From positions 1 to 64,000 of the forward strand of contig NZ_JACEFJ010000004.1 of the NCBI RefSeq assembly GCF_015354735.1: a stretch of 64,000 bases of DNA. Direction: 5' to 3'. The stretch is from Pararhodonellum marinum. GTDB lineage: Bacteria > Bacteroidota > Bacteroidia > Cytophagales > Cyclobacteriaceae. How positions within the stretch are numbered: position 1 is the stretch's first letter; every line of letters starts with the position of its first letter. Below are positions 44,037 through 53,774 of this stretch, in pieces. The notes below the pieces were generated by a model. The model did no database searches. It worked only from the letters and a program-made list of their open reading frames with translations, and was not told where the DNA came from. Both the position numbers and the translations under genes were made by a program.

Positions 44037-46679
44037 TTATTTATAGGATCTGGAATAAAAAACCAAATATTCGGCCAGATTCTTTCTTTTATTGAGTTGT
44101 TGGAAATTTTCTATGGAAATTACAAAAGTATTCTTTTTAAATTCAGCACCGACGCCTTGAGGGTTAAAATTTGCTAAGAAGGTTTTTTGATAGCTAAGTG
44201 CTCTTTCTGCATTGGAGAATGGGCTCACAATAATGATGGTTTGTTCTCTGGTAAATGACAGATTTCCTGTCCTTAACCTGGCATTGGGAAAACTTTGGCT
44301 GTGAAAATTCTCAAGATCTCCGGTTAGGTTTTTGGCAGCAGAAGCCTCCTGAGGTTCTATTACCAAAACAAAGATATGCGTGAGGTTAAGGTTTAATTTG
44401 TAAATCCCTTCTTCCGATGGCTGGTCTTCTGAAGTGGCATTAACCGCTGCCTCAATGTCAGCTTCATTTGGCATTGGCAACTCTGCCACTAAGTCAAAGG
44501 TTTCCCTCTCCGGTTCTCCAAGAATTACAGCCAACATTTTTTTGGCCATGTTGTTTAGGTCCTTGTCTTTGGTAGTTTGGATATAAGCCTCCAGTTTTTC
44601 CTGATAGATTTCCTGAGGTTCAATTTTTCCAGCCACCATGATGTCCAACAGCAACAGCCTGTCAGTATGTTGGGTTAGGGGATAATTCTCCAGTACACCC
44701 CTAATGATTTGTCGGGATGTTTCATAGGATTTATTGACATAATTTTCATAGGCCTCCCTGTAGGCAGAAGCGGCTACTCTGTTCGATTGAGTACTTGGAG
44801 CAAGGTCTGGATTGTTGATCGATGCAGTAAAAGGAGACCCAGGATATTCCGAATTCAATAAGAGGCTGTATTTTTGAAAATCACTGCCCAAATCTTTATG
44901 AGCCAAGTAAAGGGTATAATACGTCTCGGGTTTTTTTAGACTTGTTGGAAAATTTGAGATGAATTTTTCTAAGTAATCTATGGTGAGTTGGGGTTCATTT
45001 AGGTCAAAGAACAGCAACTTTCCCAATTCGAAATAAGATTCCTCCAATTCTTGGTTAAGAATATCCATATCAGCTGGAGTTCTGGGAATATTGGCCAACA
45101 GGTCATTCTTGTCTGGCAAGGCCAAGGGGGTTTCTTCAATGTCATCCACCACTTCAGTTGCTGAATCGGGTCTGTTTTGAGGGACTTCTTCGGTGACGGC
45201 AAGGTTCATGGAAGAACCTCTCCGCCAGTTGTCTTGTAAGCGTCGGCTTCCCCAAATCCTTGAAAACTCGATGGCTCCCTGCTGAATGGCCAGGCTATTG
45301 TCAAAATAAAATGAAGACCCCCCGCCCGAGCTTCCACCGAAAGCCAAAAGGTTACTAAAGATGTTGGTGGGTTGAGGTGTTGCTTTTTCTTCCGCTTCTC
45401 GCATCAACCTTTCTTCTTCTGCTAATATAAATGCATCTGCGACAAGTTCCTGCTCCTCTGGGCTCAGTTTTGAAAGAGCAATCAAGCTGTCGTTCTTGGA
45501 GATTCGATCATAATGAAGCACATAGTTGTCCAGAACAGTTTTTCTTTCATTCAAAGCCAAATATAAATTGTCACCTTGCTTTACATGGGTCAGGGCACTA
45601 TCCAGATAAAATTTCGAAGCCCTATAATTCTTCTTATCCGTGTAGGCAATTTCAGCCAATTTCTGATAGATATAAGCCTTTTGCTTTGGGTTGCCCCCTT
45701 CCTCTCTGGCTGCCAAAGTGAGGAATCTTATTCCTTCTTCCAGTTCTCCCTGATTAATTTCAAACATGGCCCTTTCAAACAGGACCACATCTCTCAAAGC
45801 CCTGTTCTTACTGTTGTTGTAGAGGTCTTCGTAATATTTCCTGACTTTTCTGAAGTCTTTGCTTTTATTGAGTTCGGCAACCTGCTGAGAGTAAAGTTGC
45901 GCGAAAAAAGTCCGCTCGTAGGGTGGATTACCTTTTAATGCTTCCTGATAAAAATTGAAGGAAATGGCATCTAAACCTTCCCTTTGATACAGTTGCCCCA
46001 AAATAAAATTGATTCTGGATTTTTCTTTGACATCATTGGTCAATTCTATGGCCCTGTTCAAGGAGGTAATCAACCCATTTTTGTCTTGCCTTTGTTCGTA
46101 ATAATAGGCCAGGGTCTTATACAATTTTTGCCTGTTCTCATCAGAGATTTTGGTTTCCTTGGAAAGAAAATCCACGACATAAGTGGCATCTTCATATTTT
46201 TTGAGGTCTGTGAAAGCTCGGAAAAGCTGAATAAGTGCGGCGTGGCGAATATCATCCTTCTTGCTGTTGACATTCAAGTATTTAAAGGTATTGATGGCTT
46301 CATCAAATTCCGCATTGTAATAGTCCACCAACCCAATAAGGAAATAGCTGTCATCTTTCCATTTGCTGATTCGATGCCAATCAATTGCCTTGGAAGCCAT
46401 TTCCCTTGCCTCTTCCAACACAGCTTCCTGTTGTTCAATCACTGCACTGTCGATGGGGTAAAATACCGGAAGGATTTGAGTATAGTCCTCTTTGTGGGCC
46501 AAAGCGATACTTCTTTCCACTTCTGCAATTTTTTGGCTGGCCAGAAAATAGGCATTGTACTTGGCCGTTACATTATGGAACATCCTGTTGGTAAAGGTAT
46601 TTTTTTCAGAGGAACAACTGGAAAATACCCATATACCCATTACTAAGAAAAACAAGATTTGCTTTTTATTCAGCACCAT
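44037..46679 (-). CDS. porW/sprE: Type IX secretion system lipoprotein PorW/SprE
   Basis: An 880-residue TPR lipoprotein. The signal and lipobox end VFSSC (Cys22). TPR-like helices run from about 40 to 400 and again from about 540 to 720 (for example YFELGKLLFFDLNEPQLTIDYLEKF). Between them is a Gly/Ser-rich linker (GGSSGGGSSFYFD, about 458-470). The C-terminal domain ends SYK. Length and architecture match SprE of Flavobacterium and PorW of Porphyromonas, T9SS components linked to gliding and protein secretion. It is the first gene of a unit with PBP1A and diverges from an M23 peptidase. Confidence 0.85.
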   Translation of the reverse strand: MVLNKKQILFFLVMGIWVFSSCSSEKNTFTNRMFHNVTAKYNAYFLASQKIAEVERSIALAHKEDYTQILPVFYPIDSAVIEQQEAVLEEAREMASKAIDWHRISKWKDDSYFLIGLVDYYNAEFDEAINTFKYLNVNSKKDDIRHAALIQLFRAFTDLKKYEDATYVVDFLSKETKISDENRQKLYKTLAYYYEQRQDKNGLITSLNRAIELTNDVKEKSRINFILGQLYQREGLDAISFNFYQEALKGNPPYERTFFAQLYSQQVAELNKSKDFRKVRKYYEDLYNNSKNRALRDVVLFERAMFEINQGELEEGIRFLTLAAREEGGNPKQKAYIYQKLAEIAYTDKKNYRASKFYLDSALTHVKQGDNLYLALNERKTVLDNYVLHYDRISKNDSLIALSKLSPEEQELVADAFILAEEERLMREAEEKATPQPTNIFSNLLAFGGSSGGGSSFYFDNSLAIQQGAIEFSRIWGSRRLQDNWRRGSSMNLAVTEEVPQNRPDSATEVVDDIEETPLALPDKNDLLANIPRTPADMDILNQELEESYFELGKLLFFDLNEPQLTIDYLEKFISNFPTSLKKPETYYTLYLAHKDLGSDFQKYSLLLNSEYPGSPFTASINNPDLAPSTQSNRVAASAYREAYENYVNKSYETSRQIIRGVLENYPLTQHTDRLLLLDIMVAGKIEPQEIYQEKLEAYIQTTKDKDLNNMAKKMLAVILGEPERETFDLVAELPMPNEADIEAAVNATSEDQPSEEGIYKLNLNLTHIFVLVIEPQEASAAKNLTGDLENFHSQSFPNARLRTGNLSFTREQTIIIVSPFSNAERALSYQKTFLANFNPQGVGAEFKKNTFVISIENFQQLNKRKNLAEYLVFYSRSYK

Positions 46680-46722
46680 TCAACATTAATAAAGTCCTAA
46701 ATTAGTTCTTTTGACTTAAATA

Positions 46723-46754
46723 TTTAAACGCTTCAATTTTATATTCTATTTTTG
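46723..46754 (+). promoter_or_regulatory. Candidate promoter of the M23-bactofilin-atp cluster
   Basis: TATTTTTG at 46747-46754 is a perfect TAnnTTTG box. A TTTA at 46723-46726 stands 20 nt upstream as a weak -33. It lies in the divergent spacer with porW/sprE and 30 nt before the TTG start at 46785. Confidence 0.45.
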
Positions 46755-46784
46755 CAAGGCCAACATTAATAACCCAACTCTCAC

Positions 46785-47651
46785 TTGAATTTAGGAAAGA
46801 TAAAAAGCTGGATTGAGACCAAATTCCTTTTTGTAGTCAGAAAGGAGGAGGATTTTTCTGTCATTACCTCTTTCAGCATTTCCAAAAAAAGAATCGGTCT
46901 TTTGCTCATTCTATTTTTCATGGTGTCTTTTGTCATATCACTATTCTTGGCTCGAACGCTCTTGAACAAGTGGTTTGACCCTGCTTTCCAAGAAACTGAA
47001 AATACGGCCAAAATTTATGCTTTATCGGAAACGGTGGATTCACTGCTTACGGAAGTAAAAGCAAAAGACCATTACCTCAACAACATCAAACGGATCATTG
47101 CTGGGGAAAATCCGGGTGAGGAAGAGGTGTCAAGCCCCGAAAGTGTAGAGCCTTTGGCTGGGAACAGAGAAATTGACCTCTATAAATCCGGAGAAGCAAC
47201 CAAAAGTATTATCGCCGAATTTGAAACGGTAAATATAGAGGAATTGAATTTGGGAAGGGTGAGTAGAACTTCATTTATTGACACTTATTTTTTTCCACCG
47301 GTTAAAGGTGTCGTCACCAGCCCATTTTCGCCTACCTCAAATCATCTTGGCATTGATGTTGTAGCTACTGACAACGAGCCAGTTAAGGCCATAGCTGACG
47401 GTACCGTGGTCTTGGCCAGCTGGACTTTGGAAACCGGTTATGTGATCAGTATCCAGCATTCTAATGAATTAATTTCCATTTATAAACATAATTCTGTATT
47501 ATTGAAATCAATAGGTGATGTGGTCAGCGGAGGAGAAATTATTTCTATTATCGGCAATACCGGCGAACAATCTACTGGGCAGCACCTGCATTTGGAATTG
47601 TGGTACAAAGGAAACCCGCTTAATCCCCAAGAATTTATAACCTTTAACTAG
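46785..47651 (+). CDS. M23 family metallopeptidase (LytM-like)
   Basis: A 288-residue protein from a TTG start; no ATG lies nearer in frame. One N-terminal span (about 40-62) anchors it, followed by a short coiled-coil linker (about 80-100). The LytM domain (about 170-285) has the zinc ligands HLGID (His and Asp) and HLHLE (about 265-269). It cuts peptidoglycan cross-bridges. All metal ligands seem intact. It sits 2 nt from the bactofilin; M23 peptidase plus bactofilin is a known partnership in cell-shape control. Confidence 0.88.
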   Translation: MNLGKIKSWIETKFLFVVRKEEDFSVITSFSISKKRIGLLLILFFMVSFVISLFLARTLLNKWFDPAFQETENTAKIYALSETVDSLLTEVKAKDHYLNNIKRIIAGENPGEEEVSSPESVEPLAGNREIDLYKSGEATKSIIAEFETVNIEELNLGRVSRTSFIDTYFFPPVKGVVTSPFSPTSNHLGIDVVATDNEPVKAIADGTVVLASWTLETGYVISIQHSNELISIYKHNSVLLKSIGDVVSGGEIISIIGNTGEQSTGQHLHLELWYKGNPLNPQEFITFN

Positions 47652-47653
47652 TT

Positions 47654-48079
47654 ATGTTCAATAACACGAAAACAGAAGAGAAAAAGTCAGTTGCCCAGAT
47701 GGTTAATTCAAGCAACCTGATCGCGAAGGAGACAAAAATCGTAGGCGATATTATCACACAGGGTAATATCAGAATTGAAGGAGTACTTGAGGGTACTCTT
47801 GATTCCAAAAACAAAATTGTTATCGGGGAATCTGCCAAAGTAATCGGCAGCATTTCAGCTACTGAGGCCGAAATAGCCGGACATGTCAAGGGTGTCATCA
47901 ATTGTTCAGACATTCTTTTTCTTAAAAAAACAGCCCAAATTGAAGGAGATATCTTCACCAAAAAATTGGTGGTAGAAAACGGAGCTGTATTTATAGGACA
48001 ATGCAATATGACCGGTAATAAGCCAACCCACGAGAGCAACGGGGTAAAACCAAAAGCCAGAGAAAAAGAGCTGGTCTAA
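47654..48079 (+). CDS. Bactofilin
   Basis: A 141-residue cytoskeletal protein. The central beta-helix (about 25-120) has the regular hydrophobic-rung pattern (VGDIITQGNIRIEGVLEGTL, then IGSISATEAEIAGHVKG). Short disordered ends flank it (MFNNTKTEEKK and the basic C-terminus). It forms nucleotide-free filaments at the membrane. It begins 2 nt after the M23 gene and is followed within 6 nt by an AtpI-like gene. Confidence 0.9.
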   Translation: MFNNTKTEEKKSVAQMVNSSNLIAKETKIVGDIITQGNIRIEGVLEGTLDSKNKIVIGESAKVIGSISATEAEIAGHVKGVINCSDILFLKKTAQIEGDIFTKKLVVENGAVFIGQCNMTGNKPTHESNGVKPKAREKELV

Positions 48080-48085
48080 CTTAAC

Positions 48086-48304
48086 ATGCCAAGCTACATC
48101 AAATATTTTGGTTTGGCATTTCAGATGTGTGCAGTCATCGGTATTGGTACCTGGATAGGATTTAAAATACAGACCAAAAGCCAAATGGGATTTCCTGTCT
48201 GGCTTTTGCTATTTTGTTTTCTTTCCATTTTTTTGGCGTTTTACCAGTTATACCGATCCATAAAAAATGACGAAAAGCAAGAAAACAGGAACAAAAAGTC
48301 ATAA
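48086..48304 (+). CDS. AtpZ/AtpI-like small membrane protein
   Basis: A 72-residue protein with two spans (about 6-26 and 34-57), beginning YIKYFGLAFQMCAVIGIGTWIGFKI. This fits the AtpZ/AtpI family, which helps assemble the ATP synthase c-ring or supplies Mg2+. The basic tail is KQENRNKKS. It is placed between bactofilin and the 131-residue membrane protein, before atpB. Confidence 0.8.
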   Translation: MPSYIKYFGLAFQMCAVIGIGTWIGFKIQTKSQMGFPVWLLLFCFLSIFLAFYQLYRSIKNDEKQENRNKKS

Positions 48305-48319
48305 TTTTGCGCCTTCTAA

Positions 48320-48715
48320 ATGAAAGGCATGAAAATTAGAAATTCCACCCATTTCAAACTCTTTTTGTTCACATCCTTGATTGCTCTAATTGGCTGGTTG
48401 ATGCAATCAGTTTTAAAGCCGGAATGGGTTCACACCAAGTTTTGGGAAATAATTTTGTTTTATGGTTTGCTCACCCTTTTTTCTGGGCTATTGATTCAAT
48501 ATTTAATCAAAATAAGCAAAGAAAATTTTGCGAGTATCCTGCTCTTGGGCACAATAATAAGATTTTTGGCCAGTATAGTTTTTATTGGCGTCCTTCTCTA
48601 CCTTGGGGTGGAAAATTTAATTTTGTTTGTGGTTAATTTCTTCGTTGTTTATTTGTTGTATTTATTGTTTGATATCTACGCCTTAATAACTAATTTGCGC
48701 CCGCATTCAAAGTAA
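48320..48715 (+). CDS. Four-span membrane protein in the atp cluster
   Basis: A 131-residue protein with four predicted spans (about 13-28, 42-58, 68-90 and 95-118). No enzyme motif. Its site, 16 nt after the AtpZ-like gene and before atpB, fits the second AtpI-type protein found in many atp operons. Low sequence complexity and high hydrophobicity prevent a family call. Confidence 0.6.
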   Translation: MKGMKIRNSTHFKLFLFTSLIALIGWLMQSVLKPEWVHTKFWEIILFYGLLTLFSGLLIQYLIKISKENFASILLLGTIIRFLASIVFIGVLLYLGVENLILFVVNFFVVYLLYLLFDIYALITNLRPHSK

Positions 48716-48734
48716 GTTCCTAAAATTCCGTTTG

Positions 48735-49769
48735 ATGACGCGTCATTTATTGCACTTAAGTGTTTTATTTTCAGTGGTTTTGCTGATGTGCTCAGCCCCC
48801 GCTTTCGCTGCCGCAGGTAGTGGAGAAGAAGAGGATAAAACTGGTTTTATCATGCATCACGTCAAGGATTCCCACGAATGGCATTTTGCCACTTTCGGGC
48901 ATACCCATGTGACGCTTCCTTTACCGGTGATCATATATTCCAAAGACAGGGGATTAGAGGTTTACTCTTCCAAAAACTTTCAAAATCCAGACACCCATGC
49001 TTTTGGCAAAGAATATGGACACAATGGGTACTATATTGATGAGCATGACCACCTGAAAGCTGAGGATAAATCGAGGAGCTTTGTGGAGCTATCCATTACC
49101 AAAAATGTGGCCATGCTTTTTTTGGTCATATTGGTGGTACTTTACCTCATGTTGTCCACGGCAAAATATTATAAGAACAATCCAAACTCACCACCTAAAG
49201 GGATTGCCTCATTTGTAGAGCCCATTGTGATCTTTGTCAGGGATGAAATAGCCTTGCCCAATATCGGTCCCAAATACAGGAAATTTACCCCCTATTTGTT
49301 GACCATATTTGCCTTTATATGGATAGGTAACTTGATGGGATTGATGCCGGGTGCTGCAAACTTGACTGGAAATATCGCTGTAACTGCTACCCTTGCGATC
49401 TTCACCTTGGTGGTAACCAACCTCAGTGGAAATAGGGAATACTGGAAGCACATCTTTGCAACACCCGGAGTACCAAAGGCAATACTTCCCATCTTGGTGC
49501 CCGTGGAAATTCTTGGGGCTTTCATCACCAAACCTTTCGCCTTAATGGTCCGATTGTTTGTGGCCATTACCGCAGGTCACATTGTGATCCTGAGCTTCAT
49601 TGGGTTGATTTTCGTATTCGAATCGTATGCAGTGGGGCTAGCCAGTACGGTCATGGTGACTTTCATTCTCCTGATTGAACTTCTTGTGGCCACTATTCAG
49701 GCTTATGTGTTTACGCTGTTTTCTGCTATGTACATTGGGCAGGCAGTCGCAGAACATGAGCATCATTAA
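48735..49769 (+). CDS. atpB: ATP synthase F0 subunit a
   Basis: A 344-residue subunit from the ATG at 48735 (a TTG at 48732 is directly before). It has a signal peptide-like start and a long His-rich extracytoplasmic extension (to about residue 125), characteristic of Bacteroidota. The C-terminal half has the spans and conserved arginine in ITKPFALMVRLFVAITAGH (about 254-272). It forms the proton half-channels next to the c-ring. Confidence 0.93.
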   Translation: MTRHLLHLSVLFSVVLLMCSAPAFAAAGSGEEEDKTGFIMHHVKDSHEWHFATFGHTHVTLPLPVIIYSKDRGLEVYSSKNFQNPDTHAFGKEYGHNGYYIDEHDHLKAEDKSRSFVELSITKNVAMLFLVILVVLYLMLSTAKYYKNNPNSPPKGIASFVEPIVIFVRDEIALPNIGPKYRKFTPYLLTIFAFIWIGNLMGLMPGAANLTGNIAVTATLAIFTLVVTNLSGNREYWKHIFATPGVPKAILPILVPVEILGAFITKPFALMVRLFVAITAGHIVILSFIGLIFVFESYAVGLASTVMVTFILLIELLVATIQAYVFTLFSAMYIGQAVAEHEHH

Positions 49770-49812
49770 TTCAGTGCATTTTCTTTGTTCAATTTATAAA
49801 TAATAAACACGT

Positions 49813-50067
49813 ATGTTAACTTCAATCTTGTTATCTGCCGGTTTTGCACTTATGGGTGCTGGTATCGGTGCCGGAATTGTCGCGATAGGCGCAGGTCTGG
49901 GTATTGGTAGAATCGGTGGTCAAGCCATGGAGGGCATCGCCCGTCAACCTGAAGCAGCTGGGAAAATCCAGACTGCCATGTTGATCATTGCTGCCCTTAT
50001 CGAGGTGGTATCCCTGTTTGCAGTGGTAGTGTGTCTACTGATTGCTTTGGGTGATTACACTTTCTAA
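49813..50067 (+). CDS. atpE: ATP synthase F0 subunit c
   Basis: An 84-residue hairpin of two membrane helices. The loop GIARQPEA (41-48) is the usual contact with the central stalk. The ion-binding carboxylate is Glu64 (LIEVVSLF). The residue following it is Val rather than Ser or Thr, so the Na+ signature is absent and H+ coupling is the better reading. A hairpin follows before atpF. Confidence 0.95.
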   Translation: MLTSILLSAGFALMGAGIGAGIVAIGAGLGIGRIGGQAMEGIARQPEAAGKIQTAMLIIAALIEVVSLFAVVVCLLIALGDYTF

Positions 50068-50076
50068 GAAAAATCC

Positions 50077-50101
50077 GGGGATCAGCGCTAGGCTGATTCC
50101 C
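50077..50101 (+). promoter_or_regulatory. Intercistronic hairpin between atpE and atpF
   Basis: GGGGATCAGC and GCTGATTCCC pair around a short loop with one bulge. A weak T-rich stretch follows, not a true run. Such hairpins can stabilise or limit read-through of the atpE message, which is needed in excess; this function is inferred. Confidence 0.5.
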
Positions 50102-50153
50102 TAATTTCTTTCAATTGAACAAAACAGAAATAGACCTTAAAAAATAATACGTT

Positions 50154-50648
50154 ATGGATCTTATCTTACCGAGTTCGGGACTGGTGATATGGCAAATCAT
50201 AGGATTTTCCATTCTTTTGATTTTACTGGCAAAATTTGCCTGGAAACCTATTTTGTCTGCCTTGGATGAAAGAGAGCTTACCATAGAAGGTGCGCTTAAG
50301 TCTGCTGAGGTAGCGCGAAATGAAATGGCAAATCTGAAGGCAGAAAATGAAAAACTGCTTCAGGAGGCTCGGATCGAAAGAGATGTTATCTTACAAAAGG
50401 CACATGAGGTTTCAGCACAAATGATCGAGGATGCCAAACAATCAGCCATTCAGGAAGGTGCAAAAATGATCGAAAATGCCAAAGCTGTAATTGAGACTGA
50501 AAAACATGCCGCATTAGAGGATTTAAAGGTACAGGTAGGTACGCTTTCACTGAATGTGGCAGAAAAATTACTCAAGAAAAACTTTGCTGACGATGCCACC
50601 CAAAAAGCACATGTCGAAGAGTTGGTCAACGACCTTAAGTTAAATTGA
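50154..50648 (+). CDS. atpF: ATP synthase F0 subunit b
   Basis: A 164-residue peripheral-stalk subunit with one N-terminal span (about 9-25) and a long Ala/Glu/Lys coiled coil (30-160). The hallmark segment KPILSALDERE (about 29-39) is present. The delta gene begins after only 1 nt. Confidence 0.93.
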   Translation: MDLILPSSGLVIWQIIGFSILLILLAKFAWKPILSALDERELTIEGALKSAEVARNEMANLKAENEKLLQEARIERDVILQKAHEVSAQMIEDAKQSAIQEGAKMIENAKAVIETEKHAALEDLKVQVGTLSLNVAEKLLKKNFADDATQKAHVEELVNDLKLN

Positions 50649-50649
50649 T

Positions 50650-51210
50650 ATGTCGGATATTAAGGTAGCTACCCGATATGCCAAATCTTTATTGGACTTG
50701 GCCATAGAAAAGGGGAAACTTGAAGCCATAAAGGAAGATATGCAGAAATTGCATACGATCGCCGATCAAAACAGAGATTTTGTATTGATCTTAAGGAACC
50801 CTATAGTCAACACAGACAAAAAAAACAATGTGTTGAAATCCCTTTTCGGAAAAAGTGCAGATCCTATCACCATGAGGTTTTTTGATCTGGTAACCAGTAA
50901 AAACAGAGCGGATGTTTTGGTGCAGACTGCCAATGAGTTCCAAAGGCAATACAACCAATACAAAGGTATTCAGGTGGCTGAACTGACTACGACTTTTCCA
51001 TTGAGCGATAAGTTGAAAAAGGAGATCGTGGATATCGTCAAGGAAATTTCTGGCTTGGATACCGTGGAATTGGTCGAGAAAATAGACAAAGATCTCATTG
51101 GGGGATTTATACTAAAGGTGAACGACAAAAGACTCGATGAATCCCTGAGTGGCAAATTAAGAGACCTCCGGTTGAAGTTTGCCCAAAAATATTACGAAAA
51201 ACTGTACTAA
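50650..51210 (+). CDS. atpH: ATP synthase F1 subunit delta
   Basis: A 186-residue subunit linking the b-stalk to the top of F1. The start KVATRYAKSLLDLAIEKGK and the C-terminal GGFILKVNDKRLDESLSGKL (about 155-174) fit the OSCP/delta family. It sits 1 nt after atpF and 31 nt before atpA. Confidence 0.92.
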   Translation: MSDIKVATRYAKSLLDLAIEKGKLEAIKEDMQKLHTIADQNRDFVLILRNPIVNTDKKNNVLKSLFGKSADPITMRFFDLVTSKNRADVLVQTANEFQRQYNQYKGIQVAELTTTFPLSDKLKKEIVDIVKEISGLDTVELVEKIDKDLIGGFILKVNDKRLDESLSGKLRDLRLKFAQKYYEKLY

Positions 51211-51241
51211 ATCATAGCATCACATTTAATACCAATAGATA

Positions 51242-52816
51242 ATGGCAGAAGTAAGACCTGATGAAGTTTCGGCAATATTGAGAGAACAACTTTCCAATGT
51301 CAAAACAGAGGCTGAACTTGAAGAAGTGGGCACCGTACTCCAAGTGGGTGATGGGGTTGCCCGTATATATGGACTTTCAAAAGCTCAGGCAGGTGAATTG
51401 CTTGAGTTTGACAATGGCCTAAAAGCCATGGTGTTGAACCTGGAAGAAGACAATGTTGGAGCCGTATTGTTTGGAGACTCCAAATTGGTCAAAGAAGGGG
51501 ACAATGTCAAAAGAACCAAAAAAATCGCTTCTATTCAGGTGGGCGATGGGATGTTGGGCAGGGTAGTCAACACCTTAGGTCAGCCTATCGACGGTAAAGG
51601 TCCCATACAGGGAGATCTTTACGAAATGCCACTTGAAAGAAAGGCTCCCGGGGTTATTTACCGTCAACCGGTAAGTGAACCACTTCAGACAGGGATCAAG
51701 TCCATCGATGCCATGATTCCAATTGGAAGAGGGCAGAGGGAATTGATCATCGGTGACCGTCAGACTGGTAAGACTGCCGTGGCCATTGATACCATCCTGA
51801 ACCAAAAAGAATATTATGAAAAAGGGGAACCTGTTTTCTGTATTTATGTTGCCATTGGACAAAAAGCCTCAACGGTTGCCGGTGTGGTTGCTGCTTTGGA
51901 AAAAGGTGGTGCATCCCCGTATTCTGTAGTAGTACTGGCCGGAGCATCAGATCCTGCTCCTATGCAGTTCTTTGCACCATTTACAGGGGCTTCGATTGGT
52001 GAATTCTTCAGAGATACCGGTCGTCCAGCTTTGGTGATCTATGATGACCTTTCCAAGCAGGCCGTAGCCTACCGAGAGGTTTCTTTGCTTTTGAGAAGAC
52101 CTCCGGGACGTGAAGCTTATCCTGGAGATGTGTTTTACCTTCACTCCAGACTATTGGAAAGAGCTGCCAAAATCAATAAATCCGATACCATTGCTCAACA
52201 AATGAATGACCTGCCAGACAGCATCAAACATTTGGTGAAGGGGGGAGGCTCATTGACCGCATTGCCGATCATTGAAACCCAGGCAGGTGACGTGTCCGCG
52301 TATATTCCTACCAACGTGATTTCTATCACCGATGGTCAGATTTTCTTGGAAACTAATCTGTTTAACTCCGGTATACGACCGGCTATCAACGTGGGTATTT
52401 CCGTATCTAGGGTAGGTGGTAATGCCCAGATCAAATCCATGAAAAAAATTGCAGGTACACTAAAATTAGATCAGGCCCAGTTCCGTGAATTGGAAGCCTT
52501 CTCCAAATTTGGCTCAGACTTGGATGCCACAACCAAAAGAACCATAGAAAGAGGCAGAAGAAACCAAGAAATCCTAAAGCAAAACCAATATTCTCCTGTT
52601 CGGGTAGAATTGCAGGTGGCCATCATTTATGCCTCTACAAAAGGTTTGATGGACAAAGTTCCTGTCGACAGAGCAAGGGAATTTGAATCCGCTTATTACA
52701 ATTTGCTGCAGGCTTCTTATACTGAGGCATTAACTGCGATCAAAAAAGGAGATTTGGATACAGCCGGACCACTTTTGGAAGCCGCTGCGAAAGAATTGAC
52801 CCCAAAATTTGCATAA
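51242..52816 (+). CDS. atpA: ATP synthase F1 subunit alpha
   Basis: A 524-residue non-catalytic nucleotide-binding subunit. Walker A is [10 protein letters not shown] (about 176-185), and the conserved [18 protein letters not shown] segment lies at about 263-280. The C-terminal helical region is complete. Length matches the family. Downstream, 57 nt separate it from atpG. Confidence 0.97.
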   Translation: MAEVRPDEVSAILREQLSNVKTEAELEEVGTVLQVGDGVARIYGLSKAQAGELLEFDNGLKAMVLNLEEDNVGAVLFGDSKLVKEGDNVKRTKKIASIQVGDGMLGRVVNTLGQPIDGKGPIQGDLYEMPLERKAPGVIYRQPVSEPLQTGIKSIDAMIPIGRGQRELIIGDRQTGKTAVAIDTILNQKEYYEKGEPVFCIYVAIGQKASTVAGVVAALEKGGASPYSVVVLAGASDPAPMQFFAPFTGASIGEFFRDTGRPALVIYDDLSKQAVAYREVSLLLRRPPGREAYPGDVFYLHSRLLERAAKINKSDTIAQQMNDLPDSIKHLVKGGGSLTALPIIETQAGDVSAYIPTNVISITDGQIFLETNLFNSGIRPAINVGISVSRVGGNAQIKSMKKIAGTLKLDQAQFRELEAFSKFGSDLDATTKRTIERGRRNQEILKQNQYSPVRVELQVAIIYASTKGLMDKVPVDRAREFESAYYNLLQASYTEALTAIKKGDLDTAGPLLEAAAKELTPKFA

Positions 52817-52873
52817 AATAATTATTGCGGGCAGTGGCTGTAGCCATTGCCCGAATATCCTATATCCATCATT

Positions 52874-53749
52874 ATGGCTAATTTAAAGGAAGTCAAAGAA
52901 AGAATAACCTCGGTAGTATCAACCCAGCAAATCACCAAAGCCATGAAAATGGTTTCTGCTGCGAAATTGAGGCGGGCACAGGACAAAATTGTCCAAATGC
53001 GCCCCTATTCCCAAAAGTTGACTGCCATCCTAAACAATGTGTCTGCTGCCAGTGAAGGAGACGATGACGTGGTATACGCCCAAAAAAGAGAAGTCAAGAA
53101 TGTTTTAATTGTTCCTGTCACCTCTGACAAAGGACTTTGTGGTGCCTTCAATTCCAATATCATCAAAGCCACAGTGGCACTCATCCACAATCAGCTTGCC
53201 GGTAAGCACATCACCATTCTCCCTTTGGGTAAAAAAGCCTACGAAGCCTTTAAAAAAACGGATCTCCCGGCTGTAAATCAGTATTATCAAATCTTCGCAG
53301 ACCTTACTTTTGACAATGTCCGCGAGGCGGCACTTCATGCCATGAATGGGTTTACCAGCGGTTCCTACGATCAGGTGTTTTTGGTATTCAATGAATTCAA
53401 AAATGTGGCTACCCAGTTTGTGGTTGCCGAGCAGTTTCTGCCCATGCAGCGGCTTGAGGCAGAGGGTGCTGAAAAAGTCAATGAGGTGGAATACCTTATG
53501 GAACCCTCCAGGGAATATATCATTGAGGAATTGGTTCCTAATGCTTTGAAAATTCAATTCTACAAAGCAGTATTGGAAAGCAATGCATCTGAACATGGCG
53601 CCAGGATGACTGCGATGGACAAAGCCACAGAAAATGCCGGCGAATTGCTCAAAGAACTAAGGCTACTCTACAACAGAAGCCGTCAGGCAGCCATCACCAA
53701 CGAAATCCTCGAGATCGTAGCAGGTGCCAATGCGCTGGAAGGCAAGTAA
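52874..53749 (+). CDS. atpG: ATP synthase F1 subunit gamma
   Basis: A 291-residue central-shaft subunit starting MANLKEVKERITSVVSTQQI and ending with the coiled-coil LRLLYNRSRQAAITNEILEIV. The ATG at 52874 is chosen because the ten upstream codons to the TTG at 52847 have no family character. A strong terminator follows, so the beta and epsilon subunits are not in this unit and must be encoded elsewhere. Confidence 0.95.
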   Translation: MANLKEVKERITSVVSTQQITKAMKMVSAAKLRRAQDKIVQMRPYSQKLTAILNNVSAASEGDDDVVYAQKREVKNVLIVPVTSDKGLCGAFNSNIIKATVALIHNQLAGKHITILPLGKKAYEAFKKTDLPAVNQYYQIFADLTFDNVREAALHAMNGFTSGSYDQVFLVFNEFKNVATQFVVAEQFLPMQRLEAEGAEKVNEVEYLMEPSREYIIEELVPNALKIQFYKAVLESNASEHGARMTAMDKATENAGELLKELRLLYNRSRQAAITNEILEIVAGANALEGK

Positions 53750-53774
53750 GTGAAAAATTTATAAACCAAAATTC

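Noticed and set aside
49813-50067. Sodium-specific c-ring
   Set aside because: The residue after the key Glu64 is Val, not Ser or Thr, so the Na+ ligand set is incomplete.
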